NCBI RefSeq assembly: GCF_900112765.1
Contig: NZ_FOMZ01000012.1
Coordinates: 118,572 to 182,571 of the forward strand
From: Actinopolyspora alba
Lineage (GTDB): Bacteria; Actinomycetota; Actinomycetes; Mycobacteriales; Pseudonocardiaceae
Direction of reading: 5' to 3'
DNA: 64,000 nucleotides
Shown: positions 10,891 through 19,810 of the stretch, piece by piece
How the letters are laid out: each line of letters starts with the position of its first letter
Position numbering within the stretch: the first letter of the stretch is position 1
The notes under the pieces: model-generated
Databases searched by the model: none
What the model was told of the DNA's origin: nothing
What the model saw: the letters and a program-made list of their open reading frames with translations, nothing else
Made by a program: the position numbers and the translations under genes

Positions 10891-11967
10891 ATGCGGACCA
10901 TGCACCACGAAATCGAACGACGTATGGCGCTGCGGTTCCACGAGGAGTCGGTGGACGCGGAAACGCATGTCAACATCTCCGCGATCCGGGGTGACGACGG
11001 GTGTCTGTGGTTGGCCGGTGACGAGACCGCGACCGTGGAACGAATGCGACTCGCGGAGGGGGAGCACCCGGATTCCTACGGTGAGCAGCGAACCTTTCGA
11101 CTCGCCGATCTCGTGCCGCTGCCCGGTCCCGCCGAGGAGGAGGCCGACATCGAAGGACTCGGCCTGAACGGGGACTGGCTCTGGGCGGTGGGCTCGCACA
11201 GCCTGGTGCGCAAGAAGATCAAACCCAAGCACGACGACACCAAGGCGGCCAAACGACTGGCCAAGGTGCGGGACGAGGCGAACCGGCACGTCGTGGCCAG
11301 GCTGGCCGTGGAGCGTGACGGGGACGGTCCGCCACGACTGGTGCGGGAGGCATCGGACGGCAGGCGCTCCGCGGTGCTCGGCGCGCGCCGCAAGGACAGC
11401 CTGACCGAAGCGCTGGCGGAGGATCCGCATCTGAGCCCGTTCCTGCGGATACCCGCCAAGGACAACGGGCTCGACGTCGAGGGAGTCGCCGTGAAGGGCG
11501 ACGAGTTGTTCCTCGGGCTGCGGGGACCGGTGCTTCGGGGCTGGGCCGTGCTGCTGGAGATCGCGCCGAGCGAGGGCTCGGAGGCCGGTGAGCTCACCCT
11601 GGGTGGCTTCGGCGGCTCACGCTATCGCAAGCACTTCCTCGACCTCGACGGGCTCGGGATCCGGGATCTGTGCCCGCACGGTGACGACCTGCTCGTGCTG
11701 GCGGGACCGTCCATGGACCTCGATGGACCGATCCGGGTGCATCGCTGGCACGACGCGGCGAAGAGCGAGGCTCCCGAGGTGGTGCGTTCCGAGCAACTGC
11801 CGGTGGAGCTGGAACTTCCCCACGGGGTCGGTGACGATCACGCCGAGGGGATCTCGGTCGTCTCGGAGTCGGACGGCGAGAAACTGTTCGTGGTCTACGA
11901 CAGTCCGGCAGCACACCGGTTGACCGCCGAGCACACCGTGCTGGGCGACATATTCACACTGCCCTGA
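10891..11967 (+). CDS. DUF3616 domain-containing protein
   Basis: Soluble protein of 358 residues assigned to DUF3616 by the regions HVNISAIRGDDGCLWLAGDE at the start, KDNGLDVEGVAVKGDELFLGLRGPV in the middle and HAEGISVVSE near the end. The repeated short strands with GxxxxVGD-like turns look like a beta-propeller. No signal peptide. The biochemical function of the family is unknown. A GGGAGGG element lies 8 bases before the ATG at 10891; an internal ATG at 10900 is an alternative start. The gene is followed by a strong bidirectional hairpin facing the convergent peptide transporter. Confidence 0.8.
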   Translation: MRTMHHEIERRMALRFHEESVDAETHVNISAIRGDDGCLWLAGDETATVERMRLAEGEHPDSYGEQRTFRLADLVPLPGPAEEEADIEGLGLNGDWLWAVGSHSLVRKKIKPKHDDTKAAKRLAKVRDEANRHVVARLAVERDGDGPPRLVREASDGRRSAVLGARRKDSLTEALAEDPHLSPFLRIPAKDNGLDVEGVAVKGDELFLGLRGPVLRGWAVLLEIAPSEGSEAGELTLGGFGGSRYRKHFLDLDGLGIRDLCPHGDDLLVLAGPSMDLDGPIRVHRWHDAAKSEAPEVVRSEQLPVELELPHGVGDDHAEGISVVSESDGEKLFVVYDSPAAHRLTAEHTVLGDIFTLP

Positions 11968-12060
11968 TCGGATCGGGGCGGACGGGACGGAGCGCGGTCG
12001 CCCCCGATCGGTGCGGGGGAACGGACCCGCGAAGGGAACCCCCCGCGCGTGCCGAGAACC

Positions 12061-12097
12061 GCGCCGCGCACCTCTCCTCGGAAGAGGTGCGCGGCGC
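12061..12097. terminator. Bidirectional terminator hairpin
   Basis: A perfect 15-bp inverted repeat (12061-12075 with 12083-12097) around a 7-base loop sits between the convergent DUF3616 gene and the POT transporter gene. It lies 93 bases after one stop and 46 bases after the other. Confidence 0.75.
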
Positions 12098-12143
12098 GGG
12101 AAGCACCGGGGTGCGGCAGCGAGGGCCGGTTCAGTTCATCCCT

Positions 12144-13619
12144 TCAGTTCACCCCGTGCATGTAGCTCTTGACACGCGGGGACAACAGCGCGAGCAGCAC
12201 CGCCAGAGCGAATGTGACCAGGGCCACGCCGCCGAAGTACATGTCCTGGTGCTGTTCCGAGTAGAGCTTCGCGATCTGCGCCGCTACTCCCTGCCCCAGC
12301 GCGGGAGCCAGGAAGTACAGCCCCATGGTCTGCGAGGAGAACGCGTCCGGAGCCAGTTTGGTGGTGGCCGACAGGCCCACGGGCGAGAGCATGAGCTCAC
12401 CGACGGTGAACAGCACGAACACGAAGGCGATCATCAACGGGTTCAACAGGCCCTGTTCGTCGCGGAACAGCCCGGCGAAGACCACCCAGAGGAAACCGAG
12501 CGCGACGAAGAAGAGTCCGCCGGTGAACTTGATCGGCGTGCTCGGTTGGCGACTGCCCAGTCTGGTCCACATCCATGCGAACAGCGGTGCCAGCACGATG
12601 ATGGCCAGCGGATTGATGGACTGGAACCAACCCACCGGGAAGTCGAAGCCGAACAGCGTGGTGTCCGTCTGCTGGTCGGTCACGATGACCAGCGTCGCCG
12701 CCTGTTGTTCGAAGAGCAAGAAGAAGACCGCCGTGGCCACGAACAACGGGATGTAGGAAAGCAGCCGGTCCCGTTCCATCTTGGTCACCTGGTTGCTGCG
12801 GAACATCACCAGGAAGTAGGCGACGGGAAGCAGGATCGAGACCAGGGTGATGGTGTTGATGAGGCCGGTCACGCCGAACAGGGTCAACGCGCCGCCCAGC
12901 AGTAACAGCGCGGCGACCGCGATGAGCGCCACTCGCCCGAGAACCCGGTTGCGACGGTGCGCCGGAAGCGGGTTGACCGGCTGACTTCCCACGCCGGCGA
13001 GACGGCCCCGACCGAGTACGTACTGGGCCAGGCCGAGTGCCATTCCGACGGCTGCCGCGCCGAAGCCCCAATGGAACCCGGGCCCAGCGGCCAGTGCCGG
13101 AGTGATCAGTTGGCTGGCGAAGGCCCCGATGTTGATTCCGGTGTAGAAGATGGAGAAGCCCGCGTCCCGTCGCGCGTCGTCCTTGGAGTAGAGACCGCCG
13201 ACGACGTTGGAGACGTTGGGCTTGAGCAGACCGGTACCGAGCACGATCAGCGCGAGCCCCGCACCCAGGGTGTAGTAACCGCCCGGGAAGGCCATGCAGA
13301 CATGGCCGAGCATGATGAGCACGCCGCCGTAGAAGATGGCTCGCTGCGCACCGAGAACGCGGTCCGCGAGCCAACCACCGGCGACGCCGGTCAGATAGAC
13401 CGAAGAACCGTACGTCAACACCAACGACGCGGCGATCGACTCGGCCATGCCGAGGCCGCCCTGGGTGACCGCCGTATAGAGGTAGAGAGCGAGTATCGCG
13501 CGCATCCCGTAGTAGGAAAAGCGCTCCCACATCTCGACGAAGAACAATGTGGACAAACCGGGGGGCTGTCCGAAGAACCCTTTCCCGTGCGACCCGCTCG
13601 TAACCGTGGAGGTGTTCAC
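12144..13619 (-). CDS. POT/PTR2-family proton-coupled oligopeptide transporter
   Basis: Major-facilitator-type di/tripeptide:proton symporter. The first helix carries the ExxERFxYY signature as EMWERFSYYGMRAILALYLY, the PTR2 motif GGWLADRVLGAQRAI follows, and FSIFYTGINIGAF is the second family motif. Twelve to fourteen hydrophobic segments are visible. The GTG at 13619 is preferred because GAGAGGA stands 7 bases upstream, giving 491 residues; the frame also has an ATG at 13661. It stands alone between a convergent DUF3616 gene and a long upstream non-coding stretch. Confidence 0.92.
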   Translation of the reverse strand: MNTSTVTSGSHGKGFFGQPPGLSTLFFVEMWERFSYYGMRAILALYLYTAVTQGGLGMAESIAASLVLTYGSSVYLTGVAGGWLADRVLGAQRAIFYGGVLIMLGHVCMAFPGGYYTLGAGLALIVLGTGLLKPNVSNVVGGLYSKDDARRDAGFSIFYTGINIGAFASQLITPALAAGPGFHWGFGAAAVGMALGLAQYVLGRGRLAGVGSQPVNPLPAHRRNRVLGRVALIAVAALLLLGGALTLFGVTGLINTITLVSILLPVAYFLVMFRSNQVTKMERDRLLSYIPLFVATAVFFLLFEQQAATLVIVTDQQTDTTLFGFDFPVGWFQSINPLAIIVLAPLFAWMWTRLGSRQPSTPIKFTGGLFFVALGFLWVVFAGLFRDEQGLLNPLMIAFVFVLFTVGELMLSPVGLSATTKLAPDAFSSQTMGLYFLAPALGQGVAAQIAKLYSEQHQDMYFGGVALVTFALAVLLALLSPRVKSYMHGVN

Positions 13620-14064
13620 GATCACGTCCTCTCGTACGCGTGGCGAGGCGGCTGTGGCCACCTGACAACTTGCGGCAGGATACGCACTTCTTCGCAGGCC
13701 ACGAGCACTGGGGCCATCAAAGGTGTGACGTCTGGATGAGCAGATGTTTCACAGGTGGACAATCCCGGGAAACCGGGGTCCGCCCCTGTTCGCGCCAGGA
13801 GGGTGGCGCGTTCCGGCAGTCACACCCTCAGTACCGACCGTGGCTGCCGCGCAACGAATACACTCACGCTATGTGACCGACCTCACTCGGCGCTTTCGAA
13901 GACCGCCACGGACGCGGCGACCCGCGGCCCCACGAGCGGCGGACGCGGAACGCCGGGTCCCGGTCGACTCGCGCTCTCCCGACTTCGCACCCCGAGAACC
14001 ATTGTGCGAGCCTTCGAATCGCATATCAGCGGCACCCTGGACCACGCAGAGCCATGGAGCAGAG
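13620..14064. other. Intergenic region, divergent promoters expected
   Basis: About 445 bases between the divergent peptide transporter and the TIGR03086 gene. No open frame here has a ribosome-binding site and start in a sensible place, and no RNA gene was recognised. It should hold both promoters. Confidence 0.5.
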
Positions 14065-14625
14065 ATGGAACTGTTGCCCGCGCACCGGGCGGCGATGCGC
14101 GAATTCGACAACCGTGTTCGTCGCACCGGAATCGATCAACTGGACAACGCGACCCCGTGCGACGAGTGGCGAGTACGCGATCTGCTCAACCACCTGGTCA
14201 GCGAGCAGCTGTGGGCACCCTGGCTGCTGGAGGGGCACACGCTGGAACAGGTCGGCGACCGGTTCGACGGTGATCTGGTGGGCGAGGACCCGCAAGCGGC
14301 ATGGGACAGGGCCAGTTCCGCGGCACGAGCGGCCTGGGACACCGCGAAGCTGTCCGGCCGGGTACACGTCACCGGTGGAAAGATCCCCACCGAGGACTAC
14401 GGCTGGCAGATGACGATGGACCTCGCGGTACACGCCTGGGACCTCGCGAAGGGCATCGGAGCCGACACCGGGCTCGACCCGGAACTGGTCGAAGCCGTGC
14501 GCACGGTGTTCGAACCGCACCTGGGGGCGCTCGCCGACTCCGGGCTCTTCGCACCGGCGAAACCCGTGAGCATCTCGGCGGCCCCGCAGAGCCGCCTGTT
14601 GGCGATGCTGGGCAGGCAACCCTGA
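14065..14625 (+). CDS. TIGR03086-family (MDMPI-like, DinB-type) protein
   Basis: Protein of 186 residues related to the N-terminal domain of mycothiol-dependent maleylpyruvate isomerase. It opens with ELLPAHRAAMREF, has NATPCDEWRVRDLLNHLV, in which the final His is a likely metal ligand, and QMTMDLAVHAWDLAKGIG, in which the two-His pattern of the DinB fold is completed. Members are metal-binding and some use mycothiol as cofactor; the substrate of this one is unknown. The ATG at 14065 is preceded by GGAG 5 bases upstream; longer readings from 13744 have no such site. Confidence 0.82.
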   Translation: MELLPAHRAAMREFDNRVRRTGIDQLDNATPCDEWRVRDLLNHLVSEQLWAPWLLEGHTLEQVGDRFDGDLVGEDPQAAWDRASSAARAAWDTAKLSGRVHVTGGKIPTEDYGWQMTMDLAVHAWDLAKGIGADTGLDPELVEAVRTVFEPHLGALADSGLFAPAKPVSISAAPQSRLLAMLGRQP

Positions 14626-14819
14626 GAATTCGCGGCCGACGCCACACCGGAACCGGTGGGAACGGGCTCCCGGTGGGATATCCGCGCCACAGTGGAAGCC
14701 ATCACGGCTTCCCGCACGGTAGGATGTACGCACCGATACCGGGAGCACCGCCTCCGCGCGGAGAACGCGGACCCGGTATTCGACGATCACGACACGACGC
14801 AAAAGGAGTGACAGCGTCA

Positions 14820-14933
14820 GTGCCCGAGGCACACTCGACCGACGGCAGTACCGGGCCGGGTCGAAGACCCGGCTGCTTTGCTACTCACCATCGGCTGCGG
14901 CGCCGTAACAGCCAGTCGCGAGGCGGTGGATGA
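14820..14933 (+). CDS. Possible 37-aa leader ORF coupled to the CNNM gene
   Basis: Starts with GTG at 14820, 12 bases after AAAAGGAG, and ends with TGA at 14931-14933, which overlaps the ATGATG start of the downstream CBS-domain gene. The predicted peptide is arginine-rich at its end. A short hairpin (gccgggtc ... gacccggc) lies inside it. It could be a translated leader affecting the downstream Mg/Co-type transporter gene, or chance. The rest of the 304-base gap before it shows nothing recognisable. Confidence 0.25.
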   Translation: MPEAHSTDGSTGPGRRPGCFATHHRLRRRNSQSRGGG

Positions 14934-16300
14934 TGGACGTTCTACTCGCGATCCTGGGGCTGTTGTTCGTCGGGGTGCTCACGTTGGGCACGGCGCTGGC
15001 CGTGGCCGCCGAGTTCTCGCTGACCACCCTGGAACGCAGCACCATCGACACCCATGTCGCCGAGGTCGGCGACCGGCGTTCCAGATCGGTACGCCGCGCA
15101 CACAGCACACTCTCGTTCCAGCTTTCCGGCGCGCAGGTGGCGATCACGCTGACCACCCTGGTGACCGGTTATGTGGCGGAGCCGCTGATCGGTGACCTGC
15201 TACGCCCGGTCATCACCGCGCTCGGGATACCGATGAGTGTGGCCGTTCCCCTGGCCCTCGTGCTCGCGATCTTTCTGGCGACCACGCTGTCGATGGTTTT
15301 CGGCGAGATGGTTCCGAAGAACCTCGCGATCGCACGACCACTGCCCACGGCCCGGGCGGTCTCGGGTTACCACGCCACGTTCTCCCGGGTGTTCAGCCTG
15401 TTGATCAACGGTATGAACAACAGCGCCAACTGGGTGATCCGGAAGTTCGGCGTCGAGCCGCAGGAGGAACTGCGTTCGGCCCGCTCCCCCGACGAACTCG
15501 GTTCGATCGTGCGTTCCAGCGCCGAGCACGGCACGCTCGACGAGGCGACCGCCGTGCTGATGGACCGCTCGCTGCGGTTCGGGGAACGTACGGCCCAGGA
15601 ACTGATGACCCCCCGGGTGCGGGTCGAGTCACTGGACGCGCGGGACAGCGTGCTCGAACTGATCGACACCGCACGACGCACCGGCTTCTCCCGGTTTCCG
15701 GTACACGGCGACGATCTCGACGAGGTGCACGGTGTCGTACACGTCAAACAGGCTTTCGGTGTGCCGCTGGAAGAGCGCGCCGGAACCTCGGTGGGTTCGC
15801 TGACACGACCGGTGCCCACGGTGCCGGAGAGCCTGGACGGTGACGCGCTGCTGGAGCGGCTGCGCGGTTCCGGGTTGCAGATGGCGCTGGTGGTCGACGA
15901 GTACGGCGGCACGGCGGGAATCGTGAGTCTGGAGGACGTCGTCGAGGAGATCATCGGTGACGTGCGCGACGAGCACGACCGACGTGAAGTGGCCGCCGTG
16001 CGACGCACCGGCGGTTCCAGTTGGAACATCTCCGGACTGCTGCGGGCGGACGAACTCGAGGAGGCCACCGGTTTCGCCATGCCGGAAGGTGACTACGAGA
16101 CGGTGGCGGGCTTCGTGCTGTACCGGCTGGGCCGCATCCCCACGCCGGGCGACCGGCTCCAGCAGGACGACTGGACCCTGACGGTCACCGGCATGGACCG
16201 GCATCGCATCGCGGAACTGCGGCTGCAGCACCGATCCCCTGATCTCGGTTCCAGACAGCCGGTCGCGAGCGCCGAACCGCAACGGGAGGTGTCACGATGA
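14930..16300 (+). CDS. CNNM (DUF21)/CBS-domain/CorC-HlyC-type membrane protein 1
   Basis: Hemolysin-III-unrelated CNNM/CorC-type protein of 456 residues. The N-terminal DUF21 domain has three to four hydrophobic segments with AAEFSLTTLERSTID and VFGEMVPKNLAIARP; a pair of CBS domains follows (MTPRVRVESLDA, GGTAGIVSLEDVVEEIIGDV), then a CorC_HlyC transporter-associated domain near the C-terminus. Family members are linked to Mg2+/Co2+ export or to magnesium homeostasis. Start codon ATG at 14930 or 14933. The following paralogue overlaps by 4 bases, and the same two-gene arrangement is known in mycobacteria (Rv1842c-Rv1841c), so the pair likely forms one complex. Confidence 0.9.
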   Translation: MMDVLLAILGLLFVGVLTLGTALAVAAEFSLTTLERSTIDTHVAEVGDRRSRSVRRAHSTLSFQLSGAQVAITLTTLVTGYVAEPLIGDLLRPVITALGIPMSVAVPLALVLAIFLATTLSMVFGEMVPKNLAIARPLPTARAVSGYHATFSRVFSLLINGMNNSANWVIRKFGVEPQEELRSARSPDELGSIVRSSAEHGTLDEATAVLMDRSLRFGERTAQELMTPRVRVESLDARDSVLELIDTARRTGFSRFPVHGDDLDEVHGVVHVKQAFGVPLEERAGTSVGSLTRPVPTVPESLDGDALLERLRGSGLQMALVVDEYGGTAGIVSLEDVVEEIIGDVRDEHDRREVAAVRRTGGSSWNISGLLRADELEEATGFAMPEGDYETVAGFVLYRLGRIPTPGDRLQQDDWTLTVTGMDRHRIAELRLQHRSPDLGSRQPVASAEPQREVSR

Positions 16301-17337
16301 GCGACGGTACGGCCATCGGACTCACCGTGCTGCTCCTGCTGCTCAACGCGCTGTTCGTGGGAGCGGAGTTCTCCCTGCTCTCCTCGCGGAGGGACCGCTT
16401 GGAGGCACTTCGCGAGCAGGGAATACAACGGGCGAACACGGTCATCAGAGCCAGCCAGGAAGGCTCGCTGATGTTGACCAGCGCCCAGCTCGGCATCACG
16501 CTCTGCTCGCTGGGACTGGGCAGGTTGGGCGAGCCGGCCGTGGCACACCAGCTCGACCGGCTGCTGGGCCCGATTCCGGTGCCCTCGGTGCTGGTGCACG
16601 CGGTCTCCTTCGCGATCGCGCTCGCGCTCGTGGTCGTGCTGCACGTGCTGGTCGGCGAGATGGTTCCGAAGAACCTCGCGATCGCCGATCCGGAACGGTT
16701 GGCGCTGTGGCTGGTTCCCGCCCTGGTGGGCTTCGTCAAGGTCGCCCGGCCGTTGATCGCGCTGTTCAACATGCTGGCCAACCTGGTGCTGCGCGTGCTG
16801 CGGGTACAGCCCAAGGAGGATCTGGAGACCGCCTACACCTCCTCCGAGCTGGCGGAGTTGTTGGTGGAGTCGAGGCGCGAGGGGCTGCTGGACCAGTCCG
16901 AGCACCGCAGGCTGGCGAAGACGCTCTCCTCGCTGGAGAGCACCGTCGGTGACATCCTCGTTCCGCTGCACGATCTGACCACCCTTCCGGGTGATCCCAC
17001 GCTGACCGACGTGGAGAACGCCGTCTCGTCCACGGGCTTCTCGCGTTTCCCCGTTCGCGGCGAGAGCGGCAAGCTCGTGGGGTACCTGCACGTCAAGGAC
17101 GTGCTGGACCAGGCGGGAAGCTCGCCGCGCACCTTGGTCCCGAGCTCGCGGATCCGCACGCTGCCCACCGTGCGGGCGCGGGCGAGGCTGGACGACGCGC
17201 TGACGGCGCTGCGCCGAACCGGCAGTCATCTGGCCACCGCCATCGACGACGGCGGGAAACCACTCGGCGTGGTGGCGCTGGAGGACCTCGTCGAGGAGTA
17301 CGTCGGCACCGTCCGCGACGGTACCCACGTGGCCTGA
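16297..17337 (+). CDS. CNNM (DUF21)/CBS-domain membrane protein 2
   Basis: Paralogue of the upstream gene, 346 residues, starting at an ATGA overlap with its stop. DUF21 features are GAEFSLLSSRRDRLEAL and VGEMVPKNLAIADPERLAL; two CBS motifs follow, the second with GGKPLGVVALEDLVEEYVG. Unlike its partner it lacks the C-terminal CorC_HlyC domain, ending soon after the second CBS. The two proteins are probably co-translated and may heterodimerise. A strong terminator follows directly. Confidence 0.9.
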   Translation: MSDGTAIGLTVLLLLLNALFVGAEFSLLSSRRDRLEALREQGIQRANTVIRASQEGSLMLTSAQLGITLCSLGLGRLGEPAVAHQLDRLLGPIPVPSVLVHAVSFAIALALVVVLHVLVGEMVPKNLAIADPERLALWLVPALVGFVKVARPLIALFNMLANLVLRVLRVQPKEDLETAYTSSELAELLVESRREGLLDQSEHRRLAKTLSSLESTVGDILVPLHDLTTLPGDPTLTDVENAVSSTGFSRFPVRGESGKLVGYLHVKDVLDQAGSSPRTLVPSSRIRTLPTVRARARLDDALTALRRTGSHLATAIDDGGKPLGVVALEDLVEEYVGTVRDGTHVA

Positions 17338-17339
17338 CC

Positions 17340-17367
17340 CGCCTCCGGGCGCTTCCACCCGGAGGCG
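17340..17367 (+). terminator. Terminator after the CNNM pair
   Basis: Inverted repeat with 10-bp arms (17340-17349 and 17358-17367) around an 8-base loop, starting 2 bases after the stop codon of the second CBS gene. Confidence 0.7.
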
Positions 17368-17614
17368 CCCGGAGAGTCGTGGGCGATTCGTGGTGGGGCG
17401 GGGCGCCAGAACACGGAACGGGTCCAGAGCACCCGGTGATGGAATCCGGGTTCGTACACCACGCGCTCGTTGGTGTCGCTCGGTGCGGCCTCGCTCTGAA
17501 CGCCCCCGACAGCCTCACTCGCGGCCCCGGTGCCAGGTCGCCGTTCGTCTTTTCTGTTGAGCCGTAGGCGATGCCGGGGCTCGGGTCCCGCGTGGACCCG
17601 TAAGGCTGCGAGTC

Positions 17615-17742
17615 CCCCCTCGATCTCGGGTATGTCGTGTGTTCGACACATCTCTCCCGGGATCGAGGGGGAGGTGAAGCTTCTCGGTATACCGGAATTG
17701 TGACTTCGGAGCTTCACCCCGCGCGGGGTGTTACACCCGCGC
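17615..17742. repeat. Three stacked inverted repeats
   Basis: Hairpin 1: arms about 17615-17630 and 17656-17671 with one mismatch, enclosing a second small inverted repeat (atgtcg/cgacat type). Hairpin 2: ggtgaagct at 17673-17681 with agcttcacc at 17710-17718. Hairpin 3: gcgcgggg/cccgcgc type, 17721-17742. They follow each other with almost no spacer. Possible roles are an attachment or transfer site of the adjacent element or a structured RNA; none is proven. Confidence 0.55.
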
Positions 17743-18015
17743 CGAGCCGGGGGTTACGGGCAGAGCGACGATGATGGGCCGATAGTGCCCGAGCATGAGC
17801 GCCAGGGCTTACCAAGAACACGGCCGGGTTCGCCTAGATCGTGCGTTTCCTGACGCGCGGATTTCACCCGCTCTAACCGGGAACCACATGGCTGTGAACC
17901 GTGGCCAGGACTTGCGGCCCTACTCACGCGCTGCCTGGACCGCATGTGGCGGGAAGTCTATTCCGCGCTAGAATCAGTATTGCTTTATTTCGACTTGGCG
18001 GAAGAGATATAGCAT

Positions 18016-18043
18016 GAGCCCCCTGGTTTCGATCAGGGGGCTC
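18016..18043. terminator. Strong intrinsic terminator with T-rich tail
   Basis: Perfect 10-bp arms gagccccctg (18016-18025) and cagggggctc (18034-18043) around an 8-base loop, followed on the plus strand by ttcttc. It lies about 100 bases beyond the stop of the minus-strand XRE gene and just after an AT-richer patch containing ttgctttatttc. It could end a short plus-strand transcript or act on both strands. Confidence 0.65.
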
Positions 18044-18144
18044 TTCTTCGCTCTCAATCCTGAAAGAGAAAGTCTTTCAGAAAAATTGCACGCCGAGCCG
18101 GGACGCCCTCAAATCCACGAGAACGGCTGTGCGTTGAACGTTCT

Positions 18145-18852
18145 TCAGCGCCCCAGCACGGGGACGAGCCCGGTTAGCAGATGAGCGCCGCACCAGCGGG
18201 ACTCGGCATCCTTCTCCAGCATGACTTCCTTTCCGAGTGCTTTCGCGAGTTTTCTGGGCTCGGGAGCTTTCGTGGGGTCCTTGGCCACTGTCAGGCACAC
18301 TTCCCATTCGTGTTGCGCGAGCTTGGAGACCTCGGAGGCAAGGCTCAGGTATCGAACCTTTTCGTCGCGCTCCAACACATCGATGATGAGACCCGTGTCT
18401 TCCGGGTGTGCCATCTTCGACAGCACGGCGATCGCGTTCGTCCGCAGCGTGACGCTGCTTCCTGCCCGTGCCCACTCGCGCAGGTGGTCCGCACCGCTCT
18501 GATTGAGCTTCGCGGCCAGGAAGAAGTCAACGTTTCGACTCGAAGGGGTGTTGGCCAGGGAACCCGGATCGCCACTGTCGATAGATCGGGCGAGTTCGGT
18601 CAGGGTCGGCCGGTCAAGTTTCATCACGCGGGGATGGGTGATGTCCCGTCGCTTCAGCATGTCGTCTCCAATCGGCCCCAGCTCTCGCTCGTACGCGACA
18701 ACGATATCCACCGTGGCCGGTCGTCTTCCCGTCTCGACGAGTCCGAGGTAAGGCTTCGAGTAGTGCGTCAACTGAGCCATTCTGGTGAGGCTCAGCCCAG
18801 CATCCTCGCGAGCAGCCCGCAGCAGCGACCCCACATCCTCCGCTGTAGACAC
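18145..18852 (-). CDS. XRE-family regulator with C-terminal helical domain
   Basis: Product of 235 residues. An N-terminal helix-turn-helix (about residues 6-62) contains LLRAAREDAGLSLTRMAQLT and YSKPYLGLVETGRRPATVDI. The remainder is helical and repeat-like (LRTNAIAVLSKMAHPEDTGL, LSLASEVSKLAQHEWEV), recalling HEAT-type repeats, and could sense a partner or ligand. The GTG at 18852 is supported by AGAGG 7 bases upstream; a longer reading to 19068 would cross the divergent promoter. It faces away from a small zinc-finger gene, an arrangement reminiscent of the paired XRE regulator / small DUF397 protein loci of actinomycetes. Confidence 0.8.
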   Translation of the reverse strand: MSTAEDVGSLLRAAREDAGLSLTRMAQLTHYSKPYLGLVETGRRPATVDIVVAYERELGPIGDDMLKRRDITHPRVMKLDRPTLTELARSIDSGDPGSLANTPSSRNVDFFLAAKLNQSGADHLREWARAGSSVTLRTNAIAVLSKMAHPEDTGLIIDVLERDEKVRYLSLASEVSKLAQHEWEVCLTVAKDPTKAPEPRKLAKALGKEVMLEKDAESRWCGAHLLTGLVPVLGR

Positions 18853-18978
18853 TGGAAGACCTCTCTGACCTTCACTCGATGATCGGCGCCTCCGACGATA
18901 CCGACAGAGCACTTCAACGAGTAATGACGCAAACCCATTGAGTGCCCATCTGTCCGAGGCAACGAGGGAGGCGTAACG

Positions 18979-19227
18979 ATGGAAACCACCGAGCGGCAGC
19001 ACTACTGGTTGCCCGTACCGGATCGAACCGGGTTCAAATGGCACCGGCACGCCTTCCGGGGCAAACACTGGGACGGCCGACCGGCCGATACGTCGGTGTG
19101 CGGGTTTCAGTACCCGATGGCGAAACCGAGCGAGCTGGACTGGTTTCAGGCCCCCACCTGCTCGGACTGCACGGAACTCCTGATCGCCGAGCAGTCGGGC
19201 ACCGGGAGCACCGCGGAGGAAGAATGA
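18979..19227 (+). CDS. Small zinc-finger protein (82 aa)
   Basis: Same family as 2804-3025: H-x-W near the start, WHRHAF, SVCG, SELDW and PTCSDC, giving a His/Cys set for one zinc. GGGAGG lies 7 bases before the ATG. It is divergent from the XRE regulator with a 126-base shared promoter region that contains a gcact/agtgc inverted repeat. By analogy with other paired loci it may work with that regulator; this is inference only. Confidence 0.75.
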   Translation: METTERQHYWLPVPDRTGFKWHRHAFRGKHWDGRPADTSVCGFQYPMAKPSELDWFQAPTCSDCTELLIAEQSGTGSTAEEE

Positions 19228-19477
19228 CCGGACGGAACCGCGAGTCCGTATCGACCACGCGGGTACGTTCCGGCCTTCTCCGGCGACTTGAACGAACCAC
19301 CGAGCCGCCAGACAGCCGTGCCGTACTCAGTTCTTGAAGGAATCCTCTTTTAGTGCTCACCGGCTTATGCGGGAAGACAATGCTCGTCAACCCGATGGGT
19401 GGCACTTCAGCGGACGAAGACCTCGGCACGCGGAAACGGCTCAGGGAACACTGACGGTTGGGCAGCCGCGACGACAA

Positions 19478-19702
19478 ATGACGGACGAACCTCGGACCCA
19501 GGAATTGCCGGTGGCACGACTACCCCGGTACTCCCATTGGTCCGGCACGCTGCCTCCGGTATCCCCAGAAGAAAGCCACTCCGGTAGTCCTCACCTACCG
19601 GAGTGGCCTGCGAAGACTACCACCACGGTCGTGCCCACCTCGTTCGCTGACCCGGAGCTCGATCTGATGCGTCGCGTCCTGAACGGGTTACGCCGCCTCT
19701 GA
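19478..19702 (+). CDS. Small hypothetical protein (74 aa)
   Basis: Not recognised. Starts MTDEPRTQELPVARL; the C-terminus PELDLMRRVLNGLRRL is an amphipathic helix of a type I have seen at the end of small actinomycete proteins near HTH genes. The frame is open upstream to 19334, but the ATG at 19478 gives the more sensible product. No clear ribosome-binding site is visible, so the call is uncertain. The 250 bases before it (19228-19477) show no gene. Confidence 0.4.
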   Translation: MTDEPRTQELPVARLPRYSHWSGTLPPVSPEESHSGSPHLPEWPAKTTTTVVPTSFADPELDLMRRVLNGLRRL

Positions 19703-19810
19703 CCACGGTCCAGCACTGCCGATCCCCGACATCCGGTGTTGGGCCGTCCCCGTCCGGCCGGGCTACTCCCCTCCCCCGTCCCGGCCGGACGGATCCCCAC
19801 CAGGAGAGAC

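Larger units (their letters stand above)
17368..18144. other. Long non-coding stretch at the left edge of the accessory island
   Basis: No credible gene in about 780 bases. It contains three consecutive inverted repeats (17615-17742), a locally AT-richer patch around 17960-18015, and a strong hairpin with a T-rich tail (18016-18043), each described separately. Short open frames here lack starts with ribosome-binding sites. Confidence 0.5.

Noticed and set aside
17560..17760. tRNA gene as integration target at the left edge of the island
   Set aside because: The hairpins do not form a cloverleaf; no T-loop or acceptor pairing could be matched.
17379..17945. Short open frames in the 17.4-18 kb gap
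   Set aside because: No ribosome-binding sites, they cross inverted repeats, and the translations show no protein-like pattern.
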